From Streptomyces sp. NBC_00440 (GTDB lineage Bacteria > Actinomycetota > Actinomycetes > Streptomycetales > Streptomycetaceae), in the NCBI RefSeq assembly GCF_036014215.1, contig NZ_CP107921.1, positions 3,645,001-3,709,000 of the forward strand: 64,000 bases of DNA. Reading direction: 5' to 3'. Below the pieces are notes generated by a model. The model had not been told where the DNA came from. It did no database searches and was given only the letters and a program-made list of their open reading frames with translations. Numbering within the stretch: the first letter of the stretch is position 1; each line of letters starts with the position of its first letter. Positions 10,394 to 18,781 of this stretch are shown in pieces. The position numbers and the translations under genes are program-made.

Positions 10394-10495
10394 AAGACGG
10401 AATTGGCACCTTCCCCACCATGACCTCGCGGTCGGCGGGAGGGTTGCCGGGACTTCTACGGGCCGTTCCCTCAGTCCCTCTGGATGAGCGCTTAT
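10385..10495 (-). promoter_or_regulatory. SAM-I (S-box) riboswitch upstream of thrC-cysO
   Basis: The minus strand carries the conserved S-box core in order: AUCCAGAGGGACUGAGGGA, ACGGCCCG, AGAAGUCCCGGCAACC, then AAGGUGCCAAUUCC. These are the P2/P3 core and the SAM-binding joining segments of RF00162-type aptamers. The aptamer ends about 40 nt before the thrC start codon. The order and sequence fit SAM-I, not SAM-IV. A possible expression platform lies at 10352-10393. Confidence 0.88.
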
Positions 10496-10646
10496 GACGC
10501 GGGCCTTGAGGCCCGGCGTGTTTGTCCGCACGTGCTGACCCCGGCATCCCGTGGCCATTTGCGTTGTTCAAGACTGTAACCGAAGGCAGTGACAGTTGAG
10601 ATAGTCGTCCGAACCGCGAGATGGCTCACAGTCAAGGAGACGCGCC

Positions 10647-11591
10647 GTGCTGGAAGAGGTGGACCGCTGGCTGGCCAGGCGTTCCTGGTCGGCAGCCGAC
10701 CGTCCGCTGGACCGGCTGATTGCGGCCAAACGCGGCACGAAGGTGAGTGTCGTCCTGCCCGCGCTCAACGAGGAGGCGACGGTCGGGGCGATCGTCGCGA
10801 CCATCAGGCGGGAGCTGATGGACGCCCTGCCGGTGCCGCTCGTGGACGAGCTGGTGGTCATCGACTCCGGCTCCACCGACCGTACGGCCGGGGCCGCCGC
10901 TGCCGCCGGGGCGCGGGTGGTGCACCGGGACGAGATCCTGCCGCGGATTCCGGCCCTGCCCGGCAAGGGCGAGGTGCTGTGGCGTTCACTCCTGGTGACC
11001 GGCGGCGACATCGTCTGCTTCGTGGACGCGGACCTGCGGGAGTTCTCGGCGGACTTCGTGTCGGGGATCGTCGGGCCACTGCTGACCGAGCCCGATGTGC
11101 AGTTCGTGAAGGCCATGTACGACCGGCCGCTCGGCGAGGCCGCAGGTCAGGGCGGTCGGGTGACCGAGCTGGTGGCGCGGCCGCTGCTGAACCTGCACTG
11201 GCCGCAGCTGGCCGGTTTCGTCCAGCCGCTGGGCGGCGAGTACGCGGTACGGCGCTCGCTGCTCGAACAGCTGCCCTTCCCGGTCGGTTACGGAGTGGAG
11301 CTGGGCCTGCTGGTCGACGCGCTCCACACGGTGGGGCTCGACGCGCTGGCGCAGGTCGACGTGGGCTCGCGCAAACACCGCCACCAGGACGGGCTCGCGC
11401 TGGGACGGATGGCGGCGGCGATCTACCGCACGGCGCAGCTGCGGCTGTCGCGGGGGCAGCTGGTGCGGCCGGCGCTGACGCAGTTCGAGCGGGGGGTGGA
11501 GGGGTTCGTGCCGCGGACGTACGCGGTGGACACCGAGGAGCGGCCCCCGATGCGGAGCGTCGGGGAGTACACGGCCCGCCGGGCGGCCTGA
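10647..11591 (+). CDS. gpgS: Glucosyl-3-phosphoglycerate synthase
   Basis: The 314-residue GT81-type glycosyltransferase starts with GTG at 10647 behind AAGGAGA. It has the nucleotide-sugar fold with SVVLPALNEEATV, the GELxxIDSGSTDRT-like segment VVIDSGSTDRT, the loop ALPGKGEVLWRSL, and the metal-binding FVDADLREF. It transfers glucose from an NDP-glucose to 3-phosphoglycerate, the first step to glucosylglycerate and related polymethylated polysaccharides. No gpgP phosphatase is adjacent. It is transcribed divergently from thrC. Confidence 0.88.
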   Translation: MLEEVDRWLARRSWSAADRPLDRLIAAKRGTKVSVVLPALNEEATVGAIVATIRRELMDALPVPLVDELVVIDSGSTDRTAGAAAAAGARVVHRDEILPRIPALPGKGEVLWRSLLVTGGDIVCFVDADLREFSADFVSGIVGPLLTEPDVQFVKAMYDRPLGEAAGQGGRVTELVARPLLNLHWPQLAGFVQPLGGEYAVRRSLLEQLPFPVGYGVELGLLVDALHTVGLDALAQVDVGSRKHRHQDGLALGRMAAAIYRTAQLRLSRGQLVRPALTQFERGVEGFVPRTYAVDTEERPPMRSVGEYTARRAA

Positions 11592-11948
11592 CCGCTGCCG
11601 CGTGACTCGTGACCCGTGACCCGTGGCCGACGGCTGTCCATGGAAAGGTTTTGGCCATCGTTGGCACGAGAATCCGAACCTTCCATCGAGCCGCGATATC
11701 CGTGCAGCCACCGCACTCAGAGCAGTAATGAGCACTGCGATGCCGTAAACAAACAACGGATTTCGTTGCGGTGACGCATTAACGAACCCTTGACGGGAAT
11801 CGTCGTCGGGAGTTGTATTCGGTCACCGGAGCGGCGTGGACGTCGTCGCGGTCCGCCCCGCATGTGCGGCACTCTTCATCGAACTTCATCGAAGGTGCCT
11901 GCCCCTCATGCCGCCAGCCTCATGCCGCCAGCACCGATGGGACAACGG
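11592..11948 (+). promoter_or_regulatory. Intergenic region with candidate permease promoter
   Basis: This 357-nt non-coding stretch is AT-richer in its centre. It holds TTGACG (11790-11795) and TTGTAT (11813-11818) at 17-nt spacing, a plausible promoter for the permease. Short GTGACCC repeats near 11600 and an imperfect inverted repeat (TGGAAAGGTTTTGG/CCGAACCTTCCA) near 11640-11685 are also visible. Confidence 0.45.
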
Positions 11949-13406
11949 ATGACCCCTACGCCCGACACGAACGTTGCCGCGCCCCCAGGGAAGCCGGAAG
12001 CCGACACCCGTGCCGCGAAGGCAGGGGAAGCCCCCACGCTCACCCGGTCCATCGGCGTGGTGGGAGGGACGCTGCTGACGCTCTCCTGTCTGACCCCGGC
12101 ATCGTCGCTCTTCGTGATCGTGCCGGACTCGTTCGCCACCCTGGGCACCGGAACGGCCCTGACCATCGCCATCGCGGGTCTGCTCTGTATCGGTGTCGCG
12201 TTCACCTACTCGGAGCTGGGCACGCTCATACCGAGCTCCGGTGGCGAGTACGCCATGGTCGGCACCCTCATGGGGCGGCTCGCCGGCTGGCTGGTTTTCG
12301 TCCTCTCACTGATCGTCGTCATGATCGTGCCGCCCATCATCGCGCTGGGCACCGCCGACTATCTGGCGCCGATCGTGCATCTGAACCCGCAGTACACGGC
12401 GGCGGGTGTGATGCTCCTCGCCACCGCGATGGGCCTGCTCGACCTGCGCGCCAACGCCTGGATCACCGGCATCTTCCTGGTCCTGGAAGTCGTGGCCTGC
12501 GCGGTCGTCGCCTTCCTCGGCTTCACCCACACCAGCCGGTCCGCCTCGGTCCTCATCCACCCGGTGATGGACGCCGGCCACGGCCAGAGTTCGGCCGTCA
12601 CCGCCGGTCTGATCGTGACCGGACTCGCCACCGCGCTCTTCATCCTCCAGGGCTTCTCGACCGCCGTGTATCTGGCCGAGGAGATGGACAACCCGCGCCG
12701 CAACGTCTCCCGCACCGTGCTGTGGACGCTCGGGATCGGCGCGGCCGTCGTCCTGATCCCGGTCGTGGCGATCACGCTCGGCGCCCCGTCCCTCAAGACG
12801 CTCGCCGCCGGAAACGTCGCGGGCATGGTGCAGACCTGGAGCAACTCCGGCGTCGGCACCTTCGTCAGCCTCTGCATCGCGCTGGCGATCATCAACGCGG
12901 CGATCGTGATGGTGATCCAGAACTCCCGCGTCGTCTACTCCTCGGCACGCGACGCGGCCTGGCCGACCGCCGCCAACCGCGTCCTCTCCCACATCGGCAA
13001 GCGCTACAACTCCCCCTGGGCGGCGACGCTGGCCGTCGGCGTCCCCGGAGCGGTGCTGTGCTTCGTCAATCTGGACACGCTGAGCGATGTCACCGGTGTC
13101 GCGGTGGCCGCGATGTACGTCTTCGTCGCCCTGGGCGCCCTGGTCTCGCGCCGCGGTGAGCACAAGCACCGGCTGGCCTGGCGTATGCCGCTGTGGCCGG
13201 CGATCCCCGCCCTGCTGATCGTCGTCCTGGCCTGGGTGCTGTACCAGCAGAGCGTCAAGAGCCTGGTCATCACCGGTGTCATCGTCGCCGCCGCGGCGCT
13301 CTACTGGGCGCTGTACCTCCGGCCCCGGCAGGCCACGCACTGGGTGATCTCCGTTCCCGAGGACGACCTCGCCCCGGCGACGGACAGCGCCCCCGTCCAG
13401 CACTGA
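11949..13406 (+). CDS. APC superfamily amino-acid permease
   Basis: The product is about 485 residues with around twelve membrane segments and a short cytoplasmic tail. TM1 reads GVVGGTLLTLSCLTPASSLF, followed by FTYSELGTLIPSSGGEYAMV, a typical APC TM2-TM3 stretch with the conserved GEYAW-like motif. It imports or exchanges an amino acid or amine using the proton gradient; the substrate cannot be told. ATGs at 11922 and 11937 are alternative starts; 11949 was chosen because it has the best, though weak, ribosome site. A double hairpin follows the gene. Confidence 0.87.
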   Translation: MTPTPDTNVAAPPGKPEADTRAAKAGEAPTLTRSIGVVGGTLLTLSCLTPASSLFVIVPDSFATLGTGTALTIAIAGLLCIGVAFTYSELGTLIPSSGGEYAMVGTLMGRLAGWLVFVLSLIVVMIVPPIIALGTADYLAPIVHLNPQYTAAGVMLLATAMGLLDLRANAWITGIFLVLEVVACAVVAFLGFTHTSRSASVLIHPVMDAGHGQSSAVTAGLIVTGLATALFILQGFSTAVYLAEEMDNPRRNVSRTVLWTLGIGAAVVLIPVVAITLGAPSLKTLAAGNVAGMVQTWSNSGVGTFVSLCIALAIINAAIVMVIQNSRVVYSSARDAAWPTAANRVLSHIGKRYNSPWAATLAVGVPGAVLCFVNLDTLSDVTGVAVAAMYVFVALGALVSRRGEHKHRLAWRMPLWPAIPALLIVVLAWVLYQQSVKSLVITGVIVAAAALYWALYLRPRQATHWVISVPEDDLAPATDSAPVQH

Positions 13407-13455
13407 TCCCGCGCCGCGCTGAGGTCCGCACCCCCCTGCGGCCCGCGCCGCGCCC

Positions 13456-13532
13456 GCTGACGGCCGTATCCCCTGCGGCCGTCAGCGCCGCACCGGCGGA
13501 GCCGCGTCCCCCCGCGGCCCCGCCGGTGCGGC
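13456..13532 (+). terminator. Double hairpin terminator after the permease
   Basis: Two perfect stem-loops follow each other. GCTGACGGCCG pairs at 13456-13486, and GCCGCACCGGCGG pairs with its complement at 13487-13532. They fill the gap before otsA. Confidence 0.75.
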
Positions 13533-13569
13533 ACGTTTGAGCGTTTGCGGCACGGGCTAGGTTCGCGTC

Positions 13570-14994
13570 ATGGCCTCTCCGCACGCCGCCCGCGTCCTCG
13601 TCGCCTCCAACCGGGGCCCCGTCTCGTACACCCTCCGCGACGACGGTGAACTCACGTCGAAGCGCGGCGGCGGCGGTCTCGTCTCGGGGCTCTCCGCCAT
13701 CGAGGGGAACGCCGAATCGCTCTGGGTCTGCGCCGCACTCGGTGACGGCGACCGGGCCGCCGTGCGGCGCGGGATCACCGAGGACGGCGTACGGATGCTC
13801 GACATCGACCCCGAGGTGCACGCCGACGCCTACAACGGCATCGCCAACTCCGTGCTGTGGTTCATCCACCACATGCTCTACGGGACCCCGCTGGAGCCGG
13901 TCTTCGACGCGGAGTTCCGGCGCCAGTGGGACTCGTTCCGTACGTACAACCGGGCCTTCGCCGACGCGCTGGCCGCCGAGGCCGCCGAAGGCGCCGCCGT
14001 GCTGGTGCAGGACTACCACCTGTGCCTGGTGCCGGGGATGCTGCGCGAACTCCGCCCCGACCTGCGGATCGCGCACTTCTCGCACACCCCGTGGGCGCCC
14101 CCCGAGTACTTCCGGCTGCTGCCCGACGACATCGGCGCGGAGCTGCTGCGCGGCATCCTGGGCGCCGACCGGGCCGGATTCCTGACCCGGCGCTGGGCCG
14201 ACGCCTTCGTCGCCTGCTGCACCGCGGTCCTCGGCGGCACCGGAGATACAGAGATCGCGGTGCACGGCCTCGGCGCCGACGCGGACTTCCTGCGGACGCG
14301 GTCCCACCAGCCCGATGTGGAAGAGCGGATGGCCGCGCTGCGCGAGCGGATCGGCGGCGGCACGGGCGAGGGGCCCGACGGCCGCCGGAAGACGATCGTC
14401 CGGGTGGACAGGACCGAGCTGTCCAAGAACATCGTGCGCGGGCTGCTCGCCTACCGGGAGCTGCTCGACACCCGTCCCGAGTGGCACGGCCGGGTGGTGC
14501 ACATGGCGTTCGCGTACCCCTCGCGGCAGGACCTCGCGGTCTACCGCGACTACATGGCCGAGGTGGAACGCGTCGCCGAGGAGATCAACTCCCGTTACGG
14601 GACGGCGGACTGGACCCCGGTCGTGCTCTACCTCAAGGACGACTTCGCCCGCTCGCTCGGCGCCTACCGGCTCGCCGACGTCGCCCTGGTCAACCCGATC
14701 CGTGACGGCATGAACCTGGTCGCCAAGGAGGTCCCGGTGGTGTCCGACCACGGGTGCGCGCTGGTGCTCTCCCGGGAGGCCGGGGCGTACGAGGAGCTGG
14801 GGCGCGACGCGATCACCGTGAACCCGTACGACGTGAGCGCCACAGCCGCCGCGCTGCACGAGGCACTCACCCTGCCGGACGGCGAACGGGCCGAGCGCAG
14901 CAAGCGGCTGGCCGCCGCGGCGACCGCGCTGCCGCCGCAGCAGTGGTTCCTGGACCAGCTGAACGCCCTGGCCCCGGCCGCCGGGACACGGTGA
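13570..14994 (+). CDS. otsA: Trehalose-6-phosphate synthase
   Basis: The 474-residue GT20 enzyme joins glucose from UDP- or GDP-glucose to glucose-6-phosphate. Seen motifs are VASNRGP and GGGGLVSGL at the N-terminus, QDYHLCLVPGMLR, FSHTPWAPPEYFRLLP, the sugar-phosphate loop VDRTELSKNI, and NPIRDGMNLVAKE near the C-terminus. The gene converges with otsB. Together they form the OtsAB trehalose pathway for osmotic and desiccation stress in the cytoplasm. Confidence 0.95.
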   Translation: MASPHAARVLVASNRGPVSYTLRDDGELTSKRGGGGLVSGLSAIEGNAESLWVCAALGDGDRAAVRRGITEDGVRMLDIDPEVHADAYNGIANSVLWFIHHMLYGTPLEPVFDAEFRRQWDSFRTYNRAFADALAAEAAEGAAVLVQDYHLCLVPGMLRELRPDLRIAHFSHTPWAPPEYFRLLPDDIGAELLRGILGADRAGFLTRRWADAFVACCTAVLGGTGDTEIAVHGLGADADFLRTRSHQPDVEERMAALRERIGGGTGEGPDGRRKTIVRVDRTELSKNIVRGLLAYRELLDTRPEWHGRVVHMAFAYPSRQDLAVYRDYMAEVERVAEEINSRYGTADWTPVVLYLKDDFARSLGAYRLADVALVNPIRDGMNLVAKEVPVVSDHGCALVLSREAGAYEELGRDAITVNPYDVSATAAALHEALTLPDGERAERSKRLAAAATALPPQQWFLDQLNALAPAAGTR

Positions 14995-15009
14995 CAGGAC
15001 TGCCAGGGC

Positions 15010-15861
15010 TTACCCCGTGATGGCGCGGGCGAGGGCCGCGAGCAGGCCGGCCACCGCGCCGGGTCCCGGCACCACCAGGTCGGCCCGCGCGGCCAGTTCG
15101 GGCACCTCGTCGCCGCCGCTGCACACCAGCAGCCCGAACACGCCCTGTGTGCGGAGCTCGTCCACGGCGTCGTAGGCGGGCAGGTCCCCGAGGTCGTCCC
15201 CGGCGTAGAGGACGGCCGCGGCGCCCGTCTCGCGTACGTACGCGGTCAGCGCCACGCCCTTGTCGACGCCCGGCGGGCGCAGCTCAAGGACCAGCCGGCC
15301 GGGCTCCACGATCAGGCCGTGCTGTGCGGCGAGCCGGGCCAGCGGGGCGCGCAGGGCCTCGAAGGCGGCTTCGGGGTCGGCGGCGCGGCGGGTGTGGACC
15401 GCCACGGCCCGGCCGCCCTTCTCCTCGATCCAGGTGCCGCGTCCGGCGCCCTCCGTGTCGAGCAGTCCGGGGAGTTCGGCGCGGGCCGCCGCGACACCGG
15501 GGTGCGGGGCGGGGGCGTCGACCGTACCGGTGGCCGCGTCCCAGCGCTCCGCGCCGTAGTGGCCGAGCACGACCAGGTGCTCCAGACCGGGGACGCCGGC
15601 GAACCCCCCGTACCGCACGGCCAATTCGGCCGGGCGCCCGGTGACGACCGCGACGGAGGCGACCTCCGGCGCGAGCGCGACGAGTGCGGGGACGGCGTCC
15701 GGGTGGGCGCGGGCCTGTTCCGGGTCGGGGACGATGTCGGCGAGCGTGCCGTCGAAGTCGAGGGCCACGACGGCTTTCCGGGGTCCGGCCAGCAAAGCGG
15801 CGAGGCCGTCACGGCCGGCGGCGGTGGCGGGGGTCGGCAGGGTGTTCGGTGAGCTGCCCAT
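15010..15861 (-). CDS. otsB: Trehalose-6-phosphate phosphatase
   Basis: The 283-residue HAD-superfamily phosphatase has the nucleophile motif VALDFDGTLADI and, near the C-terminus, the Mg-binding motif YAGDDLGDLPAYDA. It dephosphorylates the OtsA product to trehalose. It is convergent with otsA with only 15 nt between the stops, so the pair is not one transcript. Confidence 0.94.
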   Translation of the reverse strand: MGSSPNTLPTPATAAGRDGLAALLAGPRKAVVALDFDGTLADIVPDPEQARAHPDAVPALVALAPEVASVAVVTGRPAELAVRYGGFAGVPGLEHLVVLGHYGAERWDAATGTVDAPAPHPGVAAARAELPGLLDTEGAGRGTWIEEKGGRAVAVHTRRAADPEAAFEALRAPLARLAAQHGLIVEPGRLVLELRPPGVDKGVALTAYVRETGAAAVLYAGDDLGDLPAYDAVDELRTQGVFGLLVCSGGDEVPELAARADLVVPGPGAVAGLLAALARAITG

Positions 15862-15945
15862 GGGGCGACCCTAGCGGGGTACCGGGGCTGTGGCCTTCCG
15901 TTTGGATCAGCCGGTCAGCGGCGGTCAGCGGCGAGGCTCTGTGGT

Positions 15946-16194
15946 TCAGCGGCGCTCGCGGCGGGCCGCCCGGACCCGGCGCAGGCGGTTGACCGTCACC
16001 GGGTCGTGGGCCAGCGCGGCCTGGTCGTCCAGCAGGGCGTTGAGGAGCTGGTAGTAGCGGACCGGTGAGATGCCGAGCTGCTCCCTGATGGCCCGCTCCT
16101 TGGCGCCGGCGCCCGGCCAGGAGCGGCGCTCCAGCGCGAGTACGGCGCGGTCGCGCTCGGGGAGCGCGGGGCCGTGCGCGTCGTCGCCAGTCAT
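15946..16194 (-). CDS. DUF3263 small DNA-binding-like protein
   Basis: The 82-residue product has the DUF3263 layout: ERDRAVLALERRSWPGAGAKERAIREQLG, then SPVRYYQLLNALLDD and an Arg-rich tail. The central part is a helix-turn-helix of sigma-region-4 type. Conserved in actinobacteria, function unknown. ATG at 16194 was chosen over an upstream TTG. Confidence 0.85.
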   Translation of the reverse strand: MTGDDAHGPALPERDRAVLALERRSWPGAGAKERAIREQLGISPVRYYQLLNALLDDQAALAHDPVTVNRLRRVRAARRERR

Positions 16195-16271
16195 ATGAGC
16201 CAACGTACTGGGGAGCCCGCCGACCGGGCCACTCCAGTACCGGACCGGCCGGGCTCTGCTCAGCTGCTCCG

Positions 16272-17537
16272 CTACTCCGCGTTCTGTGCCGCTGCCGCCT
16301 CGCTCTGGATCTGGTTGAGGACGCTCGCCGGGTTGCCGCCCGGCTGCACGGCCTTGCCGATCTCCTTCTTCATGTCGTCGCTCACCTCCGACCAGGACGT
16401 CTTGCCGACCGGTGCCAGCTGCGAGTCGGGCAGCTCGTTCAGGAAGGTCTTGAGGGACTTGTGGCGCGGGTCGTCGGCGAGCGTGCCGGACGCCGATGTG
16501 GTGGTGGGCAGCAGGTTGTACTGGCGGGTGAGGTCCAGGACGTTCTTGTCGCTGAAGACGTCGTCCAGGAACGCCCCGATCTGGGCGCGGTGGCCGCTCT
16601 GCTTGAAGCCCATGATCCAGTCGGCCACGCCCATGTCCGACTTGGTCGGACCGCTGATGCCCGGCATCGGGACCATGCCGACCTTGATGCCCTTCTTCTC
16701 CGCCTGCTGCACCAGCTGCGGATGGCCGTTGAGCATGCCGACCTGGCCCTGGGTGAAGGCCGCGTACGCCTGCCTGCGGTCGAACTCGGCCGGGGCGACG
16801 GGTCCGGTCAGCTTGGCGCCGACCAGGTCGTTCTTCAGCCAGTCAAAGGTCTTGACGTTCTGGGCCGAGTCGATCGTGTACGTACCGACGCCGTCGGTGA
16901 GGCCGCCGTCGCCGCTCAGCAGCCACTGGGTCGCCTCGACCTGCGCCTCCTCGGTGCCCAGCGGAAGGGCGTACGGATACTTCACGCCCCGTGCCTTGAG
17001 GACCTCCGCGTCGGACTTGAGCTGGGCCCAGGTCTTCGGTGCCTTGAGGCCGGCGTCCGAGAACATCTTCTCGTTGTAGAAGAGCAGCCGGGTCGAGGCG
17101 ACGAACGGCATCCCGTACTGCACCCGGTCCTGCTCGCCCGCGTCCGAGAGCGAGGTGAGGAAGTTGGACTGGACCTCGATGGAGAGCAGGTCGTCCGCGC
17201 TGTACAGCTTGCCCTGATCGGCGTAGTCGGCGTACGAGTCCAGCTGGGCTATGTCGGGGGCGTGCCCCGACTTGACCATCTCGGCGACCTTCGCGTCGAT
17301 GACCTTCCAGGAGTAGACGGAGACGTCGACCTTGATGTGCGGGTTCTTCGCCTCGAAGGCGGCGGCGAGTTTGTCCCAGTACTGCTGGTTGCTGGGCCCG
17401 TCGTTCGGGTCGTAGTTGGCGGCGACGACCTTCAGGGTGACGTCCCCCGATCCGCTGTCCGCTCCGCAACCGGAGAGCACTGCCGTCATACCGAGCGCGG
17501 CAACCGCCGCAGTAAGCCCCAAGAAGCGCCGCTGCAC
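16272..17537 (-). CDS. ABC sugar transporter substrate-binding lipoprotein
   Basis: The 421-residue product starts at GTG 17537 after GGGAAAAGG. Its signal peptide has the lipobox LSGC, so it is lipid-anchored outside the membrane. The mature part is a family-1 solute-binding fold (LKVVAANYDPNDGPSNQQYWDKL... FVASTRLLFYNEKMF). No permease genes adjoin it, so it is an orphan binding protein. It lies divergent from nagK-nagA, which hints at an amino sugar or glycan ligand, but the ligand is not known. Such importers usually borrow the MsiK ATPase, whose gene begins at 63303. Confidence 0.88.
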   Translation of the reverse strand: MQRRFLGLTAAVAALGMTAVLSGCGADSGSGDVTLKVVAANYDPNDGPSNQQYWDKLAAAFEAKNPHIKVDVSVYSWKVIDAKVAEMVKSGHAPDIAQLDSYADYADQGKLYSADDLLSIEVQSNFLTSLSDAGEQDRVQYGMPFVASTRLLFYNEKMFSDAGLKAPKTWAQLKSDAEVLKARGVKYPYALPLGTEEAQVEATQWLLSGDGGLTDGVGTYTIDSAQNVKTFDWLKNDLVGAKLTGPVAPAEFDRRQAYAAFTQGQVGMLNGHPQLVQQAEKKGIKVGMVPMPGISGPTKSDMGVADWIMGFKQSGHRAQIGAFLDDVFSDKNVLDLTRQYNLLPTTTSASGTLADDPRHKSLKTFLNELPDSQLAPVGKTSWSEVSDDMKKEIGKAVQPGGNPASVLNQIQSEAAAAQNAE

Positions 17538-17763
17538 AGCCTTTTCCCACCCTCTTGTTGCACTATGTTCCAGCCGGTCCCCCGTGCCGTACCGTCGCAC
17601 GTGGCTGCGATTTTCCCGTACGGCCATCTACTGGTCCACAGCCTTGCGGTCTCGCTTCGGCAACACGGGTCGCAGGGGCATCAGGCGTTACGGGGCGGCG
17701 TCGCGCCGGTTCTTTGCCCGGATCTTTGCCCGGACTTTGTATGGATGCGCAACAATCCAACAG

Positions 17764-17779
17764 AGTGGACTAGACCTTT
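17764..17779. promoter_or_regulatory. DasR-type (dre) operator upstream of nagK-nagA
   Basis: AGTGGACTAGACCTTT matches the recalled dre consensus A(C/G)TGGTCTAGACCA(C/G)T at 13 of 16 positions. It lies 28 nt before the nagK start. DasR is the GntR repressor of amino-sugar genes released by glucosamine-6-phosphate. Confidence 0.7.
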
Positions 17780-17806
17780 TTCGGTTATCCGAGCCACACT
17801 GTCCGG

Positions 17807-18781
17807 GTGACTGCATTCTCCCGGGGAACCACCCCCGGTCTCCCGGCCGAAAACCACGTCATCGCCCTCGACGTGGGCGGCACCGGCATGAAAGCCGCCC
17901 TGGTCGGAGCGGACGGCACCCTGCTCCACGAGGCGCGCAGGGCCACCGGCCGGGAGCGCGGCCCCGAGGCCGTCGTCGCGTCGATCCTCGACTTCGCCGC
18001 CGAGCTGCGCGCGTACGGCGAGGAGCACTTCGGCCGGACCGCGTCAGCCGCGGGCGTGGCCGTCCCCGGCATCATCGACGCCGAGAACGGCATCGCCGTC
18101 TACGCCTCCAACCTCGGCTGGCGTGACGTCCCGATGCGGAAACTGCTCAGCGCCCGGCTGCACGGAGTCCCGGTGGCGCTCGGCCACGACGTCCGCACGG
18201 GCGGGCTCGCCGAGGGCCGGATCGGGGCGGGCAAGGGCGCCGACCGCTTCCTCTTCATGCCGCTCGGCACCGGTATCGCGGGCGCCATCGGCATCGAGGG
18301 CTCCATCGAGGCGGGCGCCCACGGTTACGCCGGGGAGATCGGCCACATCGTCGTACGGCCGGGCGGCGTCGACTGCGGCTGCGGACAGCGCGGCTGTCTG
18401 GAGCGGTACGCCTCCGCCTCCGCCGTCTCGCTGGCCTGGGCCGAGGCGTCCGGCGACCCGGAAGCAGACGCCGCCGACTGCGCCAAGGCCGTCGAGTCCG
18501 GCGACCCGCGGGCCGTCGCCGTCTGGCAGACCGCGGTGGACGCGCTCGCCGACGGTCTGGTCACCGCGCTCACCCTGCTCGACCCGCGCACGCTGATCAT
18601 CGGTGGCGGGCTCGCCGAGGCCGGGGAAACCTTGTTCGTACCACTGAAGGCAGCGGTGGAGGAACGTGTCACGTTCCAGAAGCTGCCCCACATCGTCCCG
18701 GCGGCCCTCGGGGACACCGCTGGATGCCTGGGCGCAGGGCTGCTCGCCTGGGATCTACTCTCCACGGAGGTATCCGCCTGA
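17807..18781 (+). CDS. nagK: ROK-family N-acetylglucosamine kinase
   Basis: The 324-residue sugar kinase starts at GTG 17807. Seen motifs are the ATP site ALDVGGTGMKAALV, the sugar-binding catalytic stretch LGHDVRTG, GEIGHIVV, and the ROK zinc motif CGCGQRGC. It phosphorylates cytoplasmic GlcNAc to GlcNAc-6-phosphate, the substrate of the next gene. The TGA overlaps the nagA ATG by one base, so the two are translationally coupled. The S. coelicolor counterpart, from memory, is SCO4285. A general glucokinase is less likely given nagA. Confidence 0.9.
   Translation: MTAFSRGTTPGLPAENHVIALDVGGTGMKAALVGADGTLLHEARRATGRERGPEAVVASILDFAAELRAYGEEHFGRTASAAGVAVPGIIDAENGIAVYASNLGWRDVPMRKLLSARLHGVPVALGHDVRTGGLAEGRIGAGKGADRFLFMPLGTGIAGAIGIEGSIEAGAHGYAGEIGHIVVRPGGVDCGCGQRGCLERYASASAVSLAWAEASGDPEADAADCAKAVESGDPRAVAVWQTAVDALADGLVTALTLLDPRTLIIGGGLAEAGETLFVPLKAAVEERVTFQKLPHIVPAALGDTAGCLGAGLLAWDLLSTEVSA

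Noticed and set aside
10385..10495. SAM-IV or T-box leader instead of SAM-I
   Set aside because: The segments AUCCAGAGGG, GGCAACC and GGUGCCAAUUCC follow the SAM-I order; no T-box sequence or tRNA-binding loop is seen.
12306..13403. 365-codon minus-strand frame opposite the APC permease
   Set aside because: Antisense shadow with His/Asp/Gly-rich nonsense; the permease frame has clear membrane segments and motifs.
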